Position numbers and translations under genes: made by a program. This document shows positions 36,171-46,056 of a stretch of 64,000 bases of DNA, one piece after another. Below the pieces are notes generated by a model, which saw only the letters and a program-made list of their open reading frames with translations, had not been told where the DNA came from and searched no databases. The stretch comes from VXOZ01 sp965220045. GTDB lineage: Bacteria; Chloroflexota; UBA11872; VXOZ01. Within the stretch, counting starts at the first letter, position 1; each line of letters begins with the position of its first letter. The stretch covers positions 2,666,001 to 2,730,000 of the forward strand of contig OZ244803.1 in the NCBI GenBank assembly GCA_965220045.1. Reading direction: 5' to 3'.

Positions 36171-37523
36171 ATGAACAGTGGCAGGCAAGCCGTGGACCAC
36201 CCTTCCGTCGAGCGAGTGCAGCCGGTAGCGCTTTCGGAACGTATTCAGACTATCGACATCCTGCGCGGGTTTGCGCTCTTTGGTATATTGCTCGTCAATT
36301 TGCATCTCTTTAGCCACCCAGTGCAGGAGTTGCTCACCGGGTATGGCGAGGTAGGCGCGCTGCTCGATCGCATTGCCGCCTTGGGAATTCAAATCTTCGC
36401 TGAATCGAAGTTCTATCCGATCTTCTCATTCCTCTTCGGTCTGGGATTCGCGCTGCAGTTTCAGCGCGCTGAAGAGCGCGGCACTCCGTGTCTGCCGCTC
36501 TATGCGCGGCGGTTGTCCATCCTCTTGCTCATTGGTCTGGCCCATGCGGTATTCGTGTGGGTGGGTGACATTCTGGTGCTCTATGCCGTCCTGGGAGCAA
36601 TCCTCCTGCTCTTCTTCCGCAAGCGCTCGCCACACACTCTTCTCGTGTGGGCGGGAGTCTTTCTGGCAATAGCGGTCTTGCTGCCCGCCGGCTTGAGCGG
36701 ACTGGCCATGCTCGCCAAGCTCACGCCGGCCGGCGCCGCCGAGGTTAGCGCGAGCTATGCCGCATCGGACGCGGGGCTGCGCGCCGAAGCAGCTAAGGCC
36801 GACGTCATCTACGCTACAGGATCCTTCGCCGAAATCACGGCGCAACGCCTGAGCGATCTGCGCTTGATGTACAGTGTCGCCATTTTTCTCGCATTCAACG
36901 CCTTTGCCATGTTCCTGCTCGGCCTCTACGCCGGCCGCCGCGGCATTTTTCGCAACATCCGGGCGCACGCGCCGCTGTTAAGGAAAATATTCTGGTGGGG
37001 CTGTGCACTTGGGTTGAGCAGCAGTTTCGCCCACGCGGTGGTAAGCCACGGACCGGAGTTTGCGTTGCCGACGTGGTTGGATATCCTGGCCGACCCTGCG
37101 CGCACCCTCGGCGCGCCGGTGCTTGCGCTGGGTTATATCGCCGGGCTCACGTTGCTGTTGCAGCACGCTGCCTGGCGGGCGCGGCTGGGACCGCTGGCGG
37201 CGGTTGGGCGCATGGCCTTGACGAACTACCTCATGCAATCGCTCATCGCGACCACGCTCTTCTATGGCTACGGTTTTGGTCTCTTCGGACAAGTAGGGCC
37301 CGGCCTAGGACTTCTCATCACGGTAGCCATCTACGGCCTGCAAATCCCGCTCAGCGTATGGTGGCTGCGGCACTTCCAGTACGGGCCGGTGGAGTGGCTG
37401 TGGCGCACACTGACGTATCTGCGCCCCCAGCCATTCAGACTCTCTACCGCCATGGAACGCAGTAACGGAAGCGCCGTAGAGGTAGCGGTTCGCCAGTCGA
37501 CCTCCGCGGAGCGAACGGCATAG
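36171..37523 (+). CDS. DUF418/YeiB family membrane protein, copy 1
   Basis: The 450-residue protein has about ten membrane helices. Family marks are the N-terminal RIQTIDILRGFALFGILLVN (about 24-43), FSFLFGLGFALQ near 86, and the C-terminal DUF418 domain with VGRMALTNYLMQSL, FYGYGFGLFGQ and FQYGPVEWLWRTLTYLRPQP. DUF418 proteins are inner-membrane proteins of unknown biochemistry, sometimes linked to acyl transfer. A close paralogue follows 336 bp downstream on the same strand. The last 30 residues, beyond the domain, are not shared with the paralogue. Confidence 0.9.
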   Translation: MNSGRQAVDHPSVERVQPVALSERIQTIDILRGFALFGILLVNLHLFSHPVQELLTGYGEVGALLDRIAALGIQIFAESKFYPIFSFLFGLGFALQFQRAEERGTPCLPLYARRLSILLLIGLAHAVFVWVGDILVLYAVLGAILLLFFRKRSPHTLLVWAGVFLAIAVLLPAGLSGLAMLAKLTPAGAAEVSASYAASDAGLRAEAAKADVIYATGSFAEITAQRLSDLRLMYSVAIFLAFNAFAMFLLGLYAGRRGIFRNIRAHAPLLRKIFWWGCALGLSSSFAHAVVSHGPEFALPTWLDILADPARTLGAPVLALGYIAGLTLLLQHAAWRARLGPLAAVGRMALTNYLMQSLIATTLFYGYGFGLFGQVGPGLGLLITVAIYGLQIPLSVWWLRHFQYGPVEWLWRTLTYLRPQPFRLSTAMERSNGSAVEVAVRQSTSAERTA

Positions 37524-37859
37524 TCGCATCGCCCTGGCGCGGGAGCCTGTGCCGGATGCCGGCCCCCGCGGCACCATTTGTGCGCCTGATCGTCATGCTC
37601 CTCACTCTTGGCGCGGGCAATCCTGGACAATCACTCCACTAGTCCGATTACGCGGCAGGGCCGTACCAGTCTTTCTTATGTCACCTTGGCGGAGACCGCG
37701 CAGAGGCCGGTTAAGCGGAGGGCAGACCCAGAACGCGCAAAAGCTGCCCATCCGCCGGCATACCGTCCGCTTGTAAGTGAACCACAAGAACGCGCATAAT
37801 GACGTGCAATGCGATGAGGCTCAGATGATTGCCGGGGAGAAGCAAGGCTCTCACCACCT
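37524..37859. other. Spacer between the two DUF418 genes
   Basis: No gene or clear repeat is seen. Short open frames on both strands lack start signals. The distance makes a single transcript possible but not certain. Confidence 0.4.
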
Positions 37860-39134
37860 ATGAGCACTGAAAGCCAGAGTGAGGGCGCCGCCGCGCCGCG
37901 TGCGGGGCCGGTAGCGCGTGCAGAGCGCATTGAGGTCATAGACATCCTGCGTGGCTTTGCGCTGCTGGGTATTCTACTCGTGAACATGGAGCTCTTCAGC
38001 CACCCGGTGCAGCAGGTGTTTTTCGGTCCTAAAGAGTGGACGTCGGTCGTCGACCGACTTGCGGAATGGGGAATCCGGTTCCTCGCCGAAGGCAAATTCT
38101 ACTCGCTCTTCTCGTTCCTTTTCGGCCTTGGCTTCGCGCTGCAAATACAGCGCGCCGAGGCGCGGGGCACCCGCTTTGTGCCGTTCTACCTGCGGCGCTT
38201 ATTCATCTTGCTCCTGATCGGCCTGGCGCATGCCATCTTCATCTGGACAGGCGACATCCTGGTCCTCTACGCCGTGATGGGGGCAGTCTTGCTGCTCTTG
38301 TTTCGCCGTCGTGCACCGCGCACGTTGCTCATTTGGTGCGGCGTCATGCTTTCCGTGACGATACTGCTAATCGCCGCGTTCACCGGCCTGGTGGCGCTCG
38401 CCCAGCTCTCGCCGGAGGCCGCGGCGGAAGTGAGCCGGGACTTTGCCGAAACTGAGGCCAATATGCGCGCCGCCGCCGAGGAAGCAGGACGCGTCTTTGC
38501 CACGGGATCATTTGCGGAGATCACCCGGCAACGGCTGAGCGACCTCGGCTTTATGTACACCTTTGTAATCTTACTGGCCTTCAACGTCCTGGCCATGTTT
38601 CTCCTGGGTCTCTACGCCGGACGCCGCGGCATCTTTCGCGACATCGCCAGCCACCTCCCCCTGTTTCGCAAAGTCCTCTGGTGGGCATTACCGGTCGGAG
38701 TCATCGGCAACTTGGTCTATGTCATTGCCATGGAGGGAGCGAATCAAAGCGAGCCCGACTGGCAAAGTTTGGTCGCCGTAATCGGCCAGACCGTGGGCGC
38801 CCCGGCGCTGGCAATGAGTTACGTAGCGGCGATCACGCTGCTTGTCCAGCACGACGCCTGGCGCGCCCGCCTCGGGCCCCTGGCCGCCGTGGGGCGCATG
38901 GCCTTGACCAACTATCTACTGCAATCGCTCGTTGCCACGACCATCTTCTATGGCTACGGCTTCGGCCTCTTTGGGCAGATTGGCCCGGCCATTGGCATCC
39001 TCTTCACTCTGGCCATCTTCACGGCCCAGATTCCACTCAGCGTCTGGTGGATGGGCCGTTTCCAGTTTGGCCCGGTGGAATGGCTGTGGCGCACGCTGAC
39101 GTACCTGCGCTGGCAGCCGCTCAGACAAGCGTGA
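37860..39134 (+). CDS. DUF418/YeiB family membrane protein, copy 2
   Basis: The 424-residue protein aligns with copy 1 along its whole length: RIEVIDILRGFALLGILLVN, FSFLFGLGFALQIQRAEARG, the FATGSFAEITRQRLSDL loop, LGPLAAVGRMALTNYLLQSL and FQFGPVEWLWRTLTYLRWQP. The pair therefore arose by tandem duplication. Differences gather in the loop after helix 6 and at the two ends. ATG at 37860 has no strong ribosome binding site. A 25-bp tandem repeat and a bidirectional terminator follow. Confidence 0.9.
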   Translation: MSTESQSEGAAAPRAGPVARAERIEVIDILRGFALLGILLVNMELFSHPVQQVFFGPKEWTSVVDRLAEWGIRFLAEGKFYSLFSFLFGLGFALQIQRAEARGTRFVPFYLRRLFILLLIGLAHAIFIWTGDILVLYAVMGAVLLLLFRRRAPRTLLIWCGVMLSVTILLIAAFTGLVALAQLSPEAAAEVSRDFAETEANMRAAAEEAGRVFATGSFAEITRQRLSDLGFMYTFVILLAFNVLAMFLLGLYAGRRGIFRDIASHLPLFRKVLWWALPVGVIGNLVYVIAMEGANQSEPDWQSLVAVIGQTVGAPALAMSYVAAITLLVQHDAWRARLGPLAAVGRMALTNYLLQSLVATTIFYGYGFGLFGQIGPAIGILFTLAIFTAQIPLSVWWMGRFQFGPVEWLWRTLTYLRWQPLRQA

Positions 39135-39186
39135 GGCTTGTTTCGCTGTCTGCGTGCGATGAGCTATCCATGCGGCGGACACAAGA

Positions 39187-39311
39187 GAGCATTCGTCTGC
39201 CGAACACCAAAGAACGTCCATTCGCCGGATACCAATGAGCATCCAGGCGCCGTGCACCGAAGAACCTCCGTTCGCTCGTCACCCATGAGCATCCGTTCGC
39301 CGGACGCCAAC
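39187..39311. repeat. 25-bp tandem repeat, five full units
   Basis: Units start at 39187, 39212, 39237, 39262 and 39287, with a partial sixth at 39312. The consensus begins GAGCATCCGTTCGCCGGAC and ends in a CCAA-like tetranucleotide. Units differ at several positions, so the array is old. It ends in the dispersed TTCGACAGGCTCAGGGCGAA element at about 39326. Confidence 0.85.
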
Positions 39312-39426
39312 GAGCATCCGTCCACCCTTCGACAGGCTCAGGGCGAACGGATGCGGCGCTCTCAGATCCGAACTCGGAGATTAGACTTTAGTGTCGCCGT
39401 GAAGCTCCACGCACGAAATGAAGAAA

Positions 39427-39456
39427 GGAGGAGAGTGCAACCCCGCACTCCCCTCC
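39427..39456. terminator. Bidirectional terminator between DUF418 copy 2 and the GH38 gene
   Basis: GGAGGAGAGTGC (39427-39438) pairs with GCACTCCCCTCC (39445-39456), one mismatch, around a 6-base loop. TCATTT follows on the plus strand and TTTCTTCATTT on the minus strand. It lies between two convergent genes. Confidence 0.8.
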
Positions 39457-39496
39457 TCATTTCACATCCATCCCGGAGTGCAACCGAGCAGGCCGG

Positions 39497-42190
39497 CTAG
39501 CTTGTGAAGTCCACGGCTATCGTCTCAATCACGTAACCGCCCAGCGGCACCGTAACCGTGTTGCCGGAAGTCGCAAGTTCGGTCTCCAGGCCGCCCATGA
39601 GGTCGGTCACCCACGCCGCTTCCACCTCGCGCGGGAGCCGCAGCGCAACCGTGGTGTCCTCGCCGTGGGCCTCAAAGAGACGCAACATCCAGTTGCCTGG
39701 GCGGTCCGGATGCTCCTGGATGGTGGTGATCACCACGTTGTCGGCATCCGTGCGCACGAAGCTCTCTTCATCACTCAGGAACGTATTGCCCGCGAACGGC
39801 TGCATGGGCGCGGCGGTGGCCAGCTTGGCCGTCTGCAGCGGGTTCCAGTGCTGCCAGCCGACGCGCTCAGCGTTGGCGCCCCGCCAGTCTCCCTCATGCG
39901 GTACCAGCGTGGCGTGGTAGGTGTGCACGCCGAGGTTCGGGTATTCGAAGAACGGTGTGCCGCAGGAGTACGCCGTGCGGATGAGCGTCGGATAGATGCT
40001 GGTGCCCTTGATGGCGTGCACGCAATTACTCGTGCCCAGCGTGACGCCGAAGTCGTCGTTTGATACGTCCAGCCACTTCTGCACCCAACGCGAGCCGTCG
40101 CCGCGATACGTATTCGGCACTTCGCCTTTGCCGAAGACCACGTTGGCGTACGGCACTTCATACGTGACCTCGCCGCCCGGCACGTTGTACGGCAGCGCCA
40201 AGCGCACCTGCGTGTTCTTGGAGCCGTTCCAATCGATCGTGGTTGTGAGGTCCACGCGTGGCTCGTGGTTGTGCAAGCGGATCTCCTGCACGATAGGCGC
40301 TTCCAGTACGTGGCTGCGCAGGCAGACGGTTGTCCAGATGGGTCCGCGCTCAACCCACTGCACCTGCGTGGGCCCGTCGCTGGCGCGCCATTCGCGGCCG
40401 GTGAAGTTCGTGCCGGCCAGCCAGTCCTCGCCTCTGGCCTGCACCTCCAGCGCCTCATCGGTCGTGGGCACCTTCATGGCCTGCTCGTCCTGGGAGTCCT
40501 CCAAGTCAAAGCGCAGGTCCTCGATCACCACAACTTCATTGAAATAGTGGTCGGCCTCGGCGGCGAGTTCCACGCTCGAGCCGTCGGCCTTCTTCCACCG
40601 CAAACTCTTCACCACACCATCGGTGACGTCCAACCGGAAGTGGTCGTTTTCCACCACGTGCTCCATGGTCATGCGGCGCGTATTCTGGTCGCTGGCGCCG
40701 ACCCTGGGCTCCAGATAGAAGGCCTTGATGCCCAGCGAGGGCACGTCCTTGGCGAGAAACGCGAAGTCCACCCGTGAATATTGCATACCGGCAGCATCTA
40801 CGCGGTTGTCGCCGGCGTTCTGCGCCTCGAGCACCTGGCACGGCATCTCGTTGCCCTGGCCGTCGGTGATGCGAATGCCGGTCACGTTGTCGCCGCCAAA
40901 CTCCATGTAGTCCACCACTACGTCCGAGCGGTCCCAGTTGAGGGGATTGCTGACAAGCAGCGTGCGTGCCTCTTCGCTGGGCGGCGCGTAGTTGACGTGG
41001 GTGGCAAACTGGTTGTTGGCCTCGCGCGCAACCTCCATACCCACCATGCGGGCATGCACGGCGGTCTTGTAGCGCACGTCGTCGTTCAACTCTCCATGCC
41101 TGCCCCCGACGTTGTGGTCATGGCAGTTATACAGGTCTTCCCAGGCGGGATCGAGCTCAGCGCGCGGATACGCGCCCAAGCCCAACAAGCCGCGAATGGC
41201 GGAGAGCTTCTCCGCACTCGCCAGCGCATTCTCGGCATGGCGGGCCTCCAGGTAGATGCGCGGGGCGAAGGCCGGAATGCAGTAGAAAGCGTACGGGAAA
41301 TGACCGCCGTAGACGGGCAGATCGTCCACCATGCCGGTGCGTTCGGCGGCTTCAAAGAAACCCGTAATTGTCGAGAACGTGAAATTCAGCTTGCCTTCCG
41401 CCGTCAGTTCCTTGGCCTTGGCAACCATATCCTCCGGAATCGGCGGCCGCAGATCGGACTGGCCCATCATGAGCAGCACGGGCAAGGGCCAAAGACGCAT
41501 GGCCTCCGAAATGGAGTACACTTCCGGCTCATCACCCTCATATTCTGGCAACCAGCCGAGTTCAGGGTTGGTGAGCAAGAAGGCCCAGCCGTAGTTATTC
41601 ATGTGGTTGGCCGCCAGCACCCGCGAACCGTCGGGCGCTTCCCACCAATGAACAGGCGAATACGGGCGGAATCTCGTGTACGAGAAGTACTTCACACCGG
41701 CTTTGGCAAGCAATTGGGGCGTCTGCGGCGTGTGACCCGGCAGGTCGGAGTGCTGGGCGGTGGGTAGGTCGCACTCCAGCACGTCGCGGGCGAAGCGTTT
41801 GGCGTGCACGATCTCGCGCACCATGAGTTCGCCGTCGAGTATGTCCTCCATGTAGCCAACCATGGCGGCGGTGGTCTCGAGCTTGCGCTCTTTGACAAGC
41901 TGCTTCACCGTGGGCAGATACTCCGGAAAGCGCGTGAGAAAGTGGCGCAAGAACGCGGCGTATTCTACCGTGAACCGGTAGTCCGGCACCGGGCCGGTAA
42001 TGGCGTCGATGGAGCCTTTGATAAGCTCATCGGCATAGGCGAGACACTCGGAGATGCCTGCGCACCAGCCAAAGTCGAGGTGCGCCCCGGGGACAATGAA
42101 GATTTCCTCCGGCAATTTAACCTCATCGAAAGGGACTACGGTTGCCTTGCGGACGCTGTTGACCTCCGCGGGCCACGTCTTGATTGCCAT
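39497..42190 (-). CDS. GH38 family glycoside hydrolase (alpha-mannosidase-like), copy A
   Basis: The 897-residue protein has a GH38 catalytic domain in its first third: the metal-binding AHLDFGWC (His-x-Asp) near 37, and the nucleophile region SDLPGHTPQTPQLLAKAGVK near 148, where Asp is the likely nucleophile. Residues about 520-890 form the beta-sandwich domains, with the HNHEPRVDLTTTIDW section. GH38 enzymes are Zn-dependent retaining alpha-mannosidases. The order HxD ... DLPGH differs slightly from classical ones, so substrate is uncertain. No signal peptide is seen, so the enzyme may work in the cytoplasm on imported oligosaccharides. A paralogue of almost equal length lies 258 bp upstream in transcription order. 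Confidence 0.85.
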   Translation of the reverse strand: MAIKTWPAEVNSVRKATVVPFDEVKLPEEIFIVPGAHLDFGWCAGISECLAYADELIKGSIDAITGPVPDYRFTVEYAAFLRHFLTRFPEYLPTVKQLVKERKLETTAAMVGYMEDILDGELMVREIVHAKRFARDVLECDLPTAQHSDLPGHTPQTPQLLAKAGVKYFSYTRFRPYSPVHWWEAPDGSRVLAANHMNNYGWAFLLTNPELGWLPEYEGDEPEVYSISEAMRLWPLPVLLMMGQSDLRPPIPEDMVAKAKELTAEGKLNFTFSTITGFFEAAERTGMVDDLPVYGGHFPYAFYCIPAFAPRIYLEARHAENALASAEKLSAIRGLLGLGAYPRAELDPAWEDLYNCHDHNVGGRHGELNDDVRYKTAVHARMVGMEVAREANNQFATHVNYAPPSEEARTLLVSNPLNWDRSDVVVDYMEFGGDNVTGIRITDGQGNEMPCQVLEAQNAGDNRVDAAGMQYSRVDFAFLAKDVPSLGIKAFYLEPRVGASDQNTRRMTMEHVVENDHFRLDVTDGVVKSLRWKKADGSSVELAAEADHYFNEVVVIEDLRFDLEDSQDEQAMKVPTTDEALEVQARGEDWLAGTNFTGREWRASDGPTQVQWVERGPIWTTVCLRSHVLEAPIVQEIRLHNHEPRVDLTTTIDWNGSKNTQVRLALPYNVPGGEVTYEVPYANVVFGKGEVPNTYRGDGSRWVQKWLDVSNDDFGVTLGTSNCVHAIKGTSIYPTLIRTAYSCGTPFFEYPNLGVHTYHATLVPHEGDWRGANAERVGWQHWNPLQTAKLATAAPMQPFAGNTFLSDEESFVRTDADNVVITTIQEHPDRPGNWMLRLFEAHGEDTTVALRLPREVEAAWVTDLMGGLETELATSGNTVTVPLGGYVIETIAVDFTS

Positions 42191-42448
42191 GAGACTCTGT
42201 TCTCCTCGCGCTTTGCCGGATAATTGACGACACTGTTGCGCCTAGAATACGACGCTGGACAATCCTTCGGCAAGGGTAGGGTGCCGGAGATCGCCCGGCG
42301 CCCGGTCTCGCGGGCGTCAGCAGTGCGAAGTTGGATGCAAGCCAACACTTCCCTGCGCAGCCCAGAATCCGTCGCCTGCCGCGATACAGAGCGGGAACGT
42401 GGAAGAAAGGTGGTGCTAAGGCTACGCTTCTGTTGCCGGCCTCATGCG
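42191..42448. other. Spacer between the two GH38 genes
   Basis: No gene or strong repeat is seen. The region is not conserved from upstream of copy B, so the two genes may be regulated separately. Confidence 0.4.
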
Positions 42449-45145
42449 CTATTGCGCGGCAAAAGCAACGGCAATCGTTTCAATTGCGTAGCCGCCTAAG
42501 GGCACCGTTACCGTGCTGCCGGCGACCGCAAGCTCCGTTTCCAGATCGCCCATAAGGTTTGTAACCCAGGCTGCCACCACCTCCCGTGGGAGTTGGAGCG
42601 AAACCGTTGTGTCCTCGCCGTGGGCCTCGAAGAGGCGCAGCAGCCAGTTGCCCGGACGGTCCGGGTGCTCCTGCACGGTCGTAATCACGACATTTTCCGC
42701 GTCGGCGCGCACGAAGCTCTCTTCATCACTCAGGAACGTCCTGCCCGCGAACGGCTGCATCGGCCTGGCCGTGGCCAGTTTGGCGGTTTGCAGCGGGTTC
42801 CAGTGCTGCCAGCCGACACGCTCCGCATGCGCGCCGCGCCAATCGCCCGCATGCGGCACCAGCGTGGCGTGAAAGGTGTGCACACCGAGATTCGGGTACT
42901 CGAAGAACGGCGTGCCGCAGGAATAGGCGGTGCGCAGCGGTGTGGGATAGATCGTCGTGCCGTGGATGGCGTGCACGCAGTTGCCCGTGCCCAGCGTGAC
43001 CCCGTATTCCTCGTTCGACACGTCCAGCCACTTCTGCACCCAGCGCGCGCCGTCGCCGCGATAGGTGTTCGGCATCTCGTCCTTGCCGAACACCACGTTG
43101 CCAAAGGGCACTTCATAGGTGACCTCGCCATCCGCGACATTGAATGGCAGCGCGATGCGCACTTGCGTGTTCTTGGCGCCCTTCCAGTCGATTGAGGTGG
43201 TGAGGTCCACGCGTGGTTCCTGGTTGTGCAGGCGGATTTGCTGCGTGATCGGCGCGCCCAACACGTGGCTGCGTAGGCTGACCGTCGTCCAGATTGGCCC
43301 GCGCTCCACCCATTGCACCTGGGTGGGGCCGTCGCTCGCCCGCCACTCCCGGCCGGTAAAGTTCGTATCCGCCAGCCAGTCTTCGCCTGCGGCCTGTACG
43401 GCCAGCGCCTCATCGGTCGTTGCGAACTTCATGGCCTGCTCGTCCAGAGAGTCTTCCAGGTCGAAGCGCAGGTCTTCCAGCACCACGACCTCGTTGAAGT
43501 TGTGGTCGGCCTCGGCAGCGAGTTCCACGCTAGAGCCGTCGGCCTTTTTCCACTGCAAGCTTTTCACCACGCCGCCGGTGACGTCTAGACGGAAGTGATC
43601 GTTCTCCACCACGCGCTCGCCGATGCCGCGCCGGGTGGCTTGGTCGCCGTCGCCAAACCGCGGCTCCAGGTAAAACGTCTTGAATCCGAGCGACGGCACG
43701 TCCTTGGCCAGAAAGGCGAAGTCCACCCGCGAGCGGCGAATACGCGCGGCATCGGCGCGGTCCTGGCTGGCATTCTGGGTCTTGATGACCTGGCACGGCA
43801 TCTCGTTGCCCTGCCCGTCGGTGATGCGAATGCCCGACACGTTGTCGCCGGGAAACTCCATGTAGTCTTCTACCACGTCCGAGCGGTCCCAATTGAGCGG
43901 GTTGCTGACGAGCAGCGTACACGCTGCGTCGCTGGGCGGCGCATAGTTGACGTGGGTGGCAAACTGGTTGTTCGCTTCGCGCGCGATTTCCTGGCCGATC
44001 ATGCGGGCGTGCACGGCGGTCTTGAGGCGCACGTCGTTGTTGAGTTCGCCGTGTCTGCCCCCAAGATTGTGGTCATGACAGTTAAAGAGGTCTTCCCAGG
44101 CGGGGTCGAGTTCAGCGCGGGGGTACGCGCCTAAGCCCAGCAGACCGCGAACGGCAGAGAGCTTCTCCGCGGCGGCGAGGGCGTTCTCCGCGTGGCGCGC
44201 TTCCAGGTAAACCTTTGGCGCCACTGCGTGCAACCCATAGAAGGCATACGGCGATTGACCGCCATAGACCGGCAGATCGTCCAGCTTGCCGGTGCGCTCG
44301 GCGGCTTCGAAGAAGCCCGTAATCGTGGAGAAAGTAAAGTTCAGCGTGCCTTCATCGGTGAGTTGCTTGGCTCTGGCGACCAGGTCTTCCGGTATCGGCG
44401 GACGCAGGTCGGACTGACCCACCATGAGCAGCACGGGCAGCGGCCAGATGCGCATCGCCTCCGCTATCGACTGCACTTCAGGGTCTTCGCCTTCGTAGTC
44501 GCGCAACCAGCCGACCTCTGGGTTGGTGAGCATGAACGCCCACCCATAGCCGTTCATGTGGTTGGCCGCCAGCACTCGCGAGCCGTCCGGCGCCTGCCAC
44601 CAGTGCACCGGCGCATACGGGCGGAACCTTGAGTAAGAGAAATACTTTACTCCGGCTTTGGCGAGCAATTGGGGCGTCTGCGGCGTGTGACCCGGCAGGT
44701 CGGAGTGCTGGGCGGTGGGTAGGTCGCACTCCAGCACGTCGCGGGCGAAGCGCTTGGCGTGCTCGATCTCGCGCACCATGACTTCACCGTCGAGCGCATC
44801 CTCCATGTAGCCGACCATGGCTGCGGTCGTCTCGAGCCTGCGTTCCTTGATAAGCTGCTTCACCGTGGGCAGGTACTCCGGGAAGCGTGCAAGGAAATGG
44901 CGCAGAAAGGCGGCATATTCCACCGTGAAGCGGTAGTCCGGTTCCGGGCCGGTAATGGCGTCGATGGAACTCCTGATGAGCTCGTCGGCATAGGCGAGGC
45001 ACTCGGAAATGCCCGCGCACCAACCGAAGTCGAGGTGCGCGCCCGGCACAAGGAAGATCTCCTCCGGCAGCGTAACCTCGTCCAGAGGAACGACTGCTGC
45101 CTTGCGGACGCTATTGACCTCCGCCGGCCACGTCTTGATTGCCAT
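42449..45145 (-). CDS. GH38 family glycoside hydrolase (alpha-mannosidase-like), copy B
   Basis: The 898 residues match copy A at most positions over the full length, including the AHLDFGWC metal site and the DLPGHTPQTPQLLAKAGVK nucleophile region. Differences are concentrated in the surface of the beta domains and around residues 310-330 (GGQSPYAFYGLHAVAPKVY against GGHFPYAFYCIPAFAPRIY). Both copies keep all residues I take to be catalytic, so neither looks like a decaying duplicate. The start ATG at 45145 follows GGAGAGTAGAGG. Confidence 0.85.
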   Translation of the reverse strand: MAIKTWPAEVNSVRKAAVVPLDEVTLPEEIFLVPGAHLDFGWCAGISECLAYADELIRSSIDAITGPEPDYRFTVEYAAFLRHFLARFPEYLPTVKQLIKERRLETTAAMVGYMEDALDGEVMVREIEHAKRFARDVLECDLPTAQHSDLPGHTPQTPQLLAKAGVKYFSYSRFRPYAPVHWWQAPDGSRVLAANHMNGYGWAFMLTNPEVGWLRDYEGEDPEVQSIAEAMRIWPLPVLLMVGQSDLRPPIPEDLVARAKQLTDEGTLNFTFSTITGFFEAAERTGKLDDLPVYGGQSPYAFYGLHAVAPKVYLEARHAENALAAAEKLSAVRGLLGLGAYPRAELDPAWEDLFNCHDHNLGGRHGELNNDVRLKTAVHARMIGQEIAREANNQFATHVNYAPPSDAACTLLVSNPLNWDRSDVVEDYMEFPGDNVSGIRITDGQGNEMPCQVIKTQNASQDRADAARIRRSRVDFAFLAKDVPSLGFKTFYLEPRFGDGDQATRRGIGERVVENDHFRLDVTGGVVKSLQWKKADGSSVELAAEADHNFNEVVVLEDLRFDLEDSLDEQAMKFATTDEALAVQAAGEDWLADTNFTGREWRASDGPTQVQWVERGPIWTTVSLRSHVLGAPITQQIRLHNQEPRVDLTTSIDWKGAKNTQVRIALPFNVADGEVTYEVPFGNVVFGKDEMPNTYRGDGARWVQKWLDVSNEEYGVTLGTGNCVHAIHGTTIYPTPLRTAYSCGTPFFEYPNLGVHTFHATLVPHAGDWRGAHAERVGWQHWNPLQTAKLATARPMQPFAGRTFLSDEESFVRADAENVVITTVQEHPDRPGNWLLRLFEAHGEDTTVSLQLPREVVAAWVTNLMGDLETELAVAGSTVTVPLGGYAIETIAVAFAAQ

Positions 45146-45315
45146 GGAACCTCTACTCTCCTTCTATAGATTCGGAGCGTGCACGCAATCTATTCGCTAT
45201 CGCGGCGTTTGGTTCATCATTCCGGCGAAAGCCTACCTTGGTTCCGTCATTCCGGCGGAAGCCGGAATCTAGGGGTGGGGAGGCATACCTTTAATCTCAA
45301 GCAATACGCGATCAA
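45146..45315. repeat. Short spacer with a CCGG-type palindrome
   Basis: ATTCCGGCGGAAGCCGGAAT (45249-45268) is a variant of the 20-bp palindrome, with both arms changed together from CCGC/GCGG to CGGC/GCCG. A half copy precedes it near 45219. Confidence 0.75.
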
Positions 45316-45837
45316 CTACAGTTCACACTCCATCTCGCGGGCGTTGTGCGAACTCCCCGGTATCAACCGCGTCATAGTGAAGCCCATCTTGGCGTAGACG
45401 TGCTGCGCCCTCACGTTATCGCCGTCTACAGTGAGAATGATACACCTCTTGCCCAATTGACGTGCAACATCCTTCAGGTGCTGCATGATCGCCTGGCCGA
45501 GCCCCTTTTCCTGATAGGCGTCGGCCACCGCGATGCCAAGCACCGGCCGGGTGGACTGCAGGTTCTCAAAGAATCCATACCCGGCCGGCTCTTCCGTTCC
45601 GTCTCTTTCCACGAGCACGAGAAACCGGATAAAGTCGGGGTCTTCAGACTTGGCGGCAAGGTCCTGGGCCACTGCATACGTCCACGGGGTATGCGGGCGA
45701 AACCAAGCGCGCGTCTGCTTGCCGAGCATCTGGAAGAACGTGTAAAGCAGGTCGGCGTCGGTCGTACGCAAGCGGTAGAACCGCACCGAACCGAGGGCGG
45801 GCAGGTGTATGGTGGCTTCAAAGGACGGGTCGACCAA
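45316..45837 (-). CDS. GNAT family N-acetyltransferase
   Basis: The 173-residue protein probably starts at TTG 45837, because GGAGGCAACTC sits directly upstream. The acetyl-CoA site is in ADAYQEKGLGQAIMQHL (Q/R-x-x-G-x-G/A, about 108-124), followed by the C-terminal VDGDNVRAQHVYAKMGF, the usual N-x-x-A-x-x-x-Y section. It transfers an acetyl group from acetyl-CoA to an unknown amine. It stands alone. Confidence 0.88.
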   Translation of the reverse strand: MVDPSFEATIHLPALGSVRFYRLRTTDADLLYTFFQMLGKQTRAWFRPHTPWTYAVAQDLAAKSEDPDFIRFLVLVERDGTEEPAGYGFFENLQSTRPVLGIAVADAYQEKGLGQAIMQHLKDVARQLGKRCIILTVDGDNVRAQHVYAKMGFTMTRLIPGSSHNAREMECEL

Positions 45838-46056
45838 GAGTTGCCTCCAAATACTAACCTATGCTGAGTAGCCTGACGTTCAATTCGTCATGTCTATGGT
45901 GCGGAAGAGCGTGCACATGGCCGCATGTGAGCGGGTGACGTGAGAGGCGCATCACCCGCCACGTGGGAGCAATAACCATCTCTTGCACACACATCCCGTA
46001 GTCGGGGCTCACCATCCGTCATCAGAATGTACCATCCGTCGTCTGGGCGCATTATC
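45838..46056. other. Spacer with degenerate CCATCCGTC repeats
   Basis: ACCATCCGTC or close variants occur at about 46009, 46031 and 46052. The last runs into the palindrome that forms the left end of the GIY-YIG unit. Confidence 0.4.
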
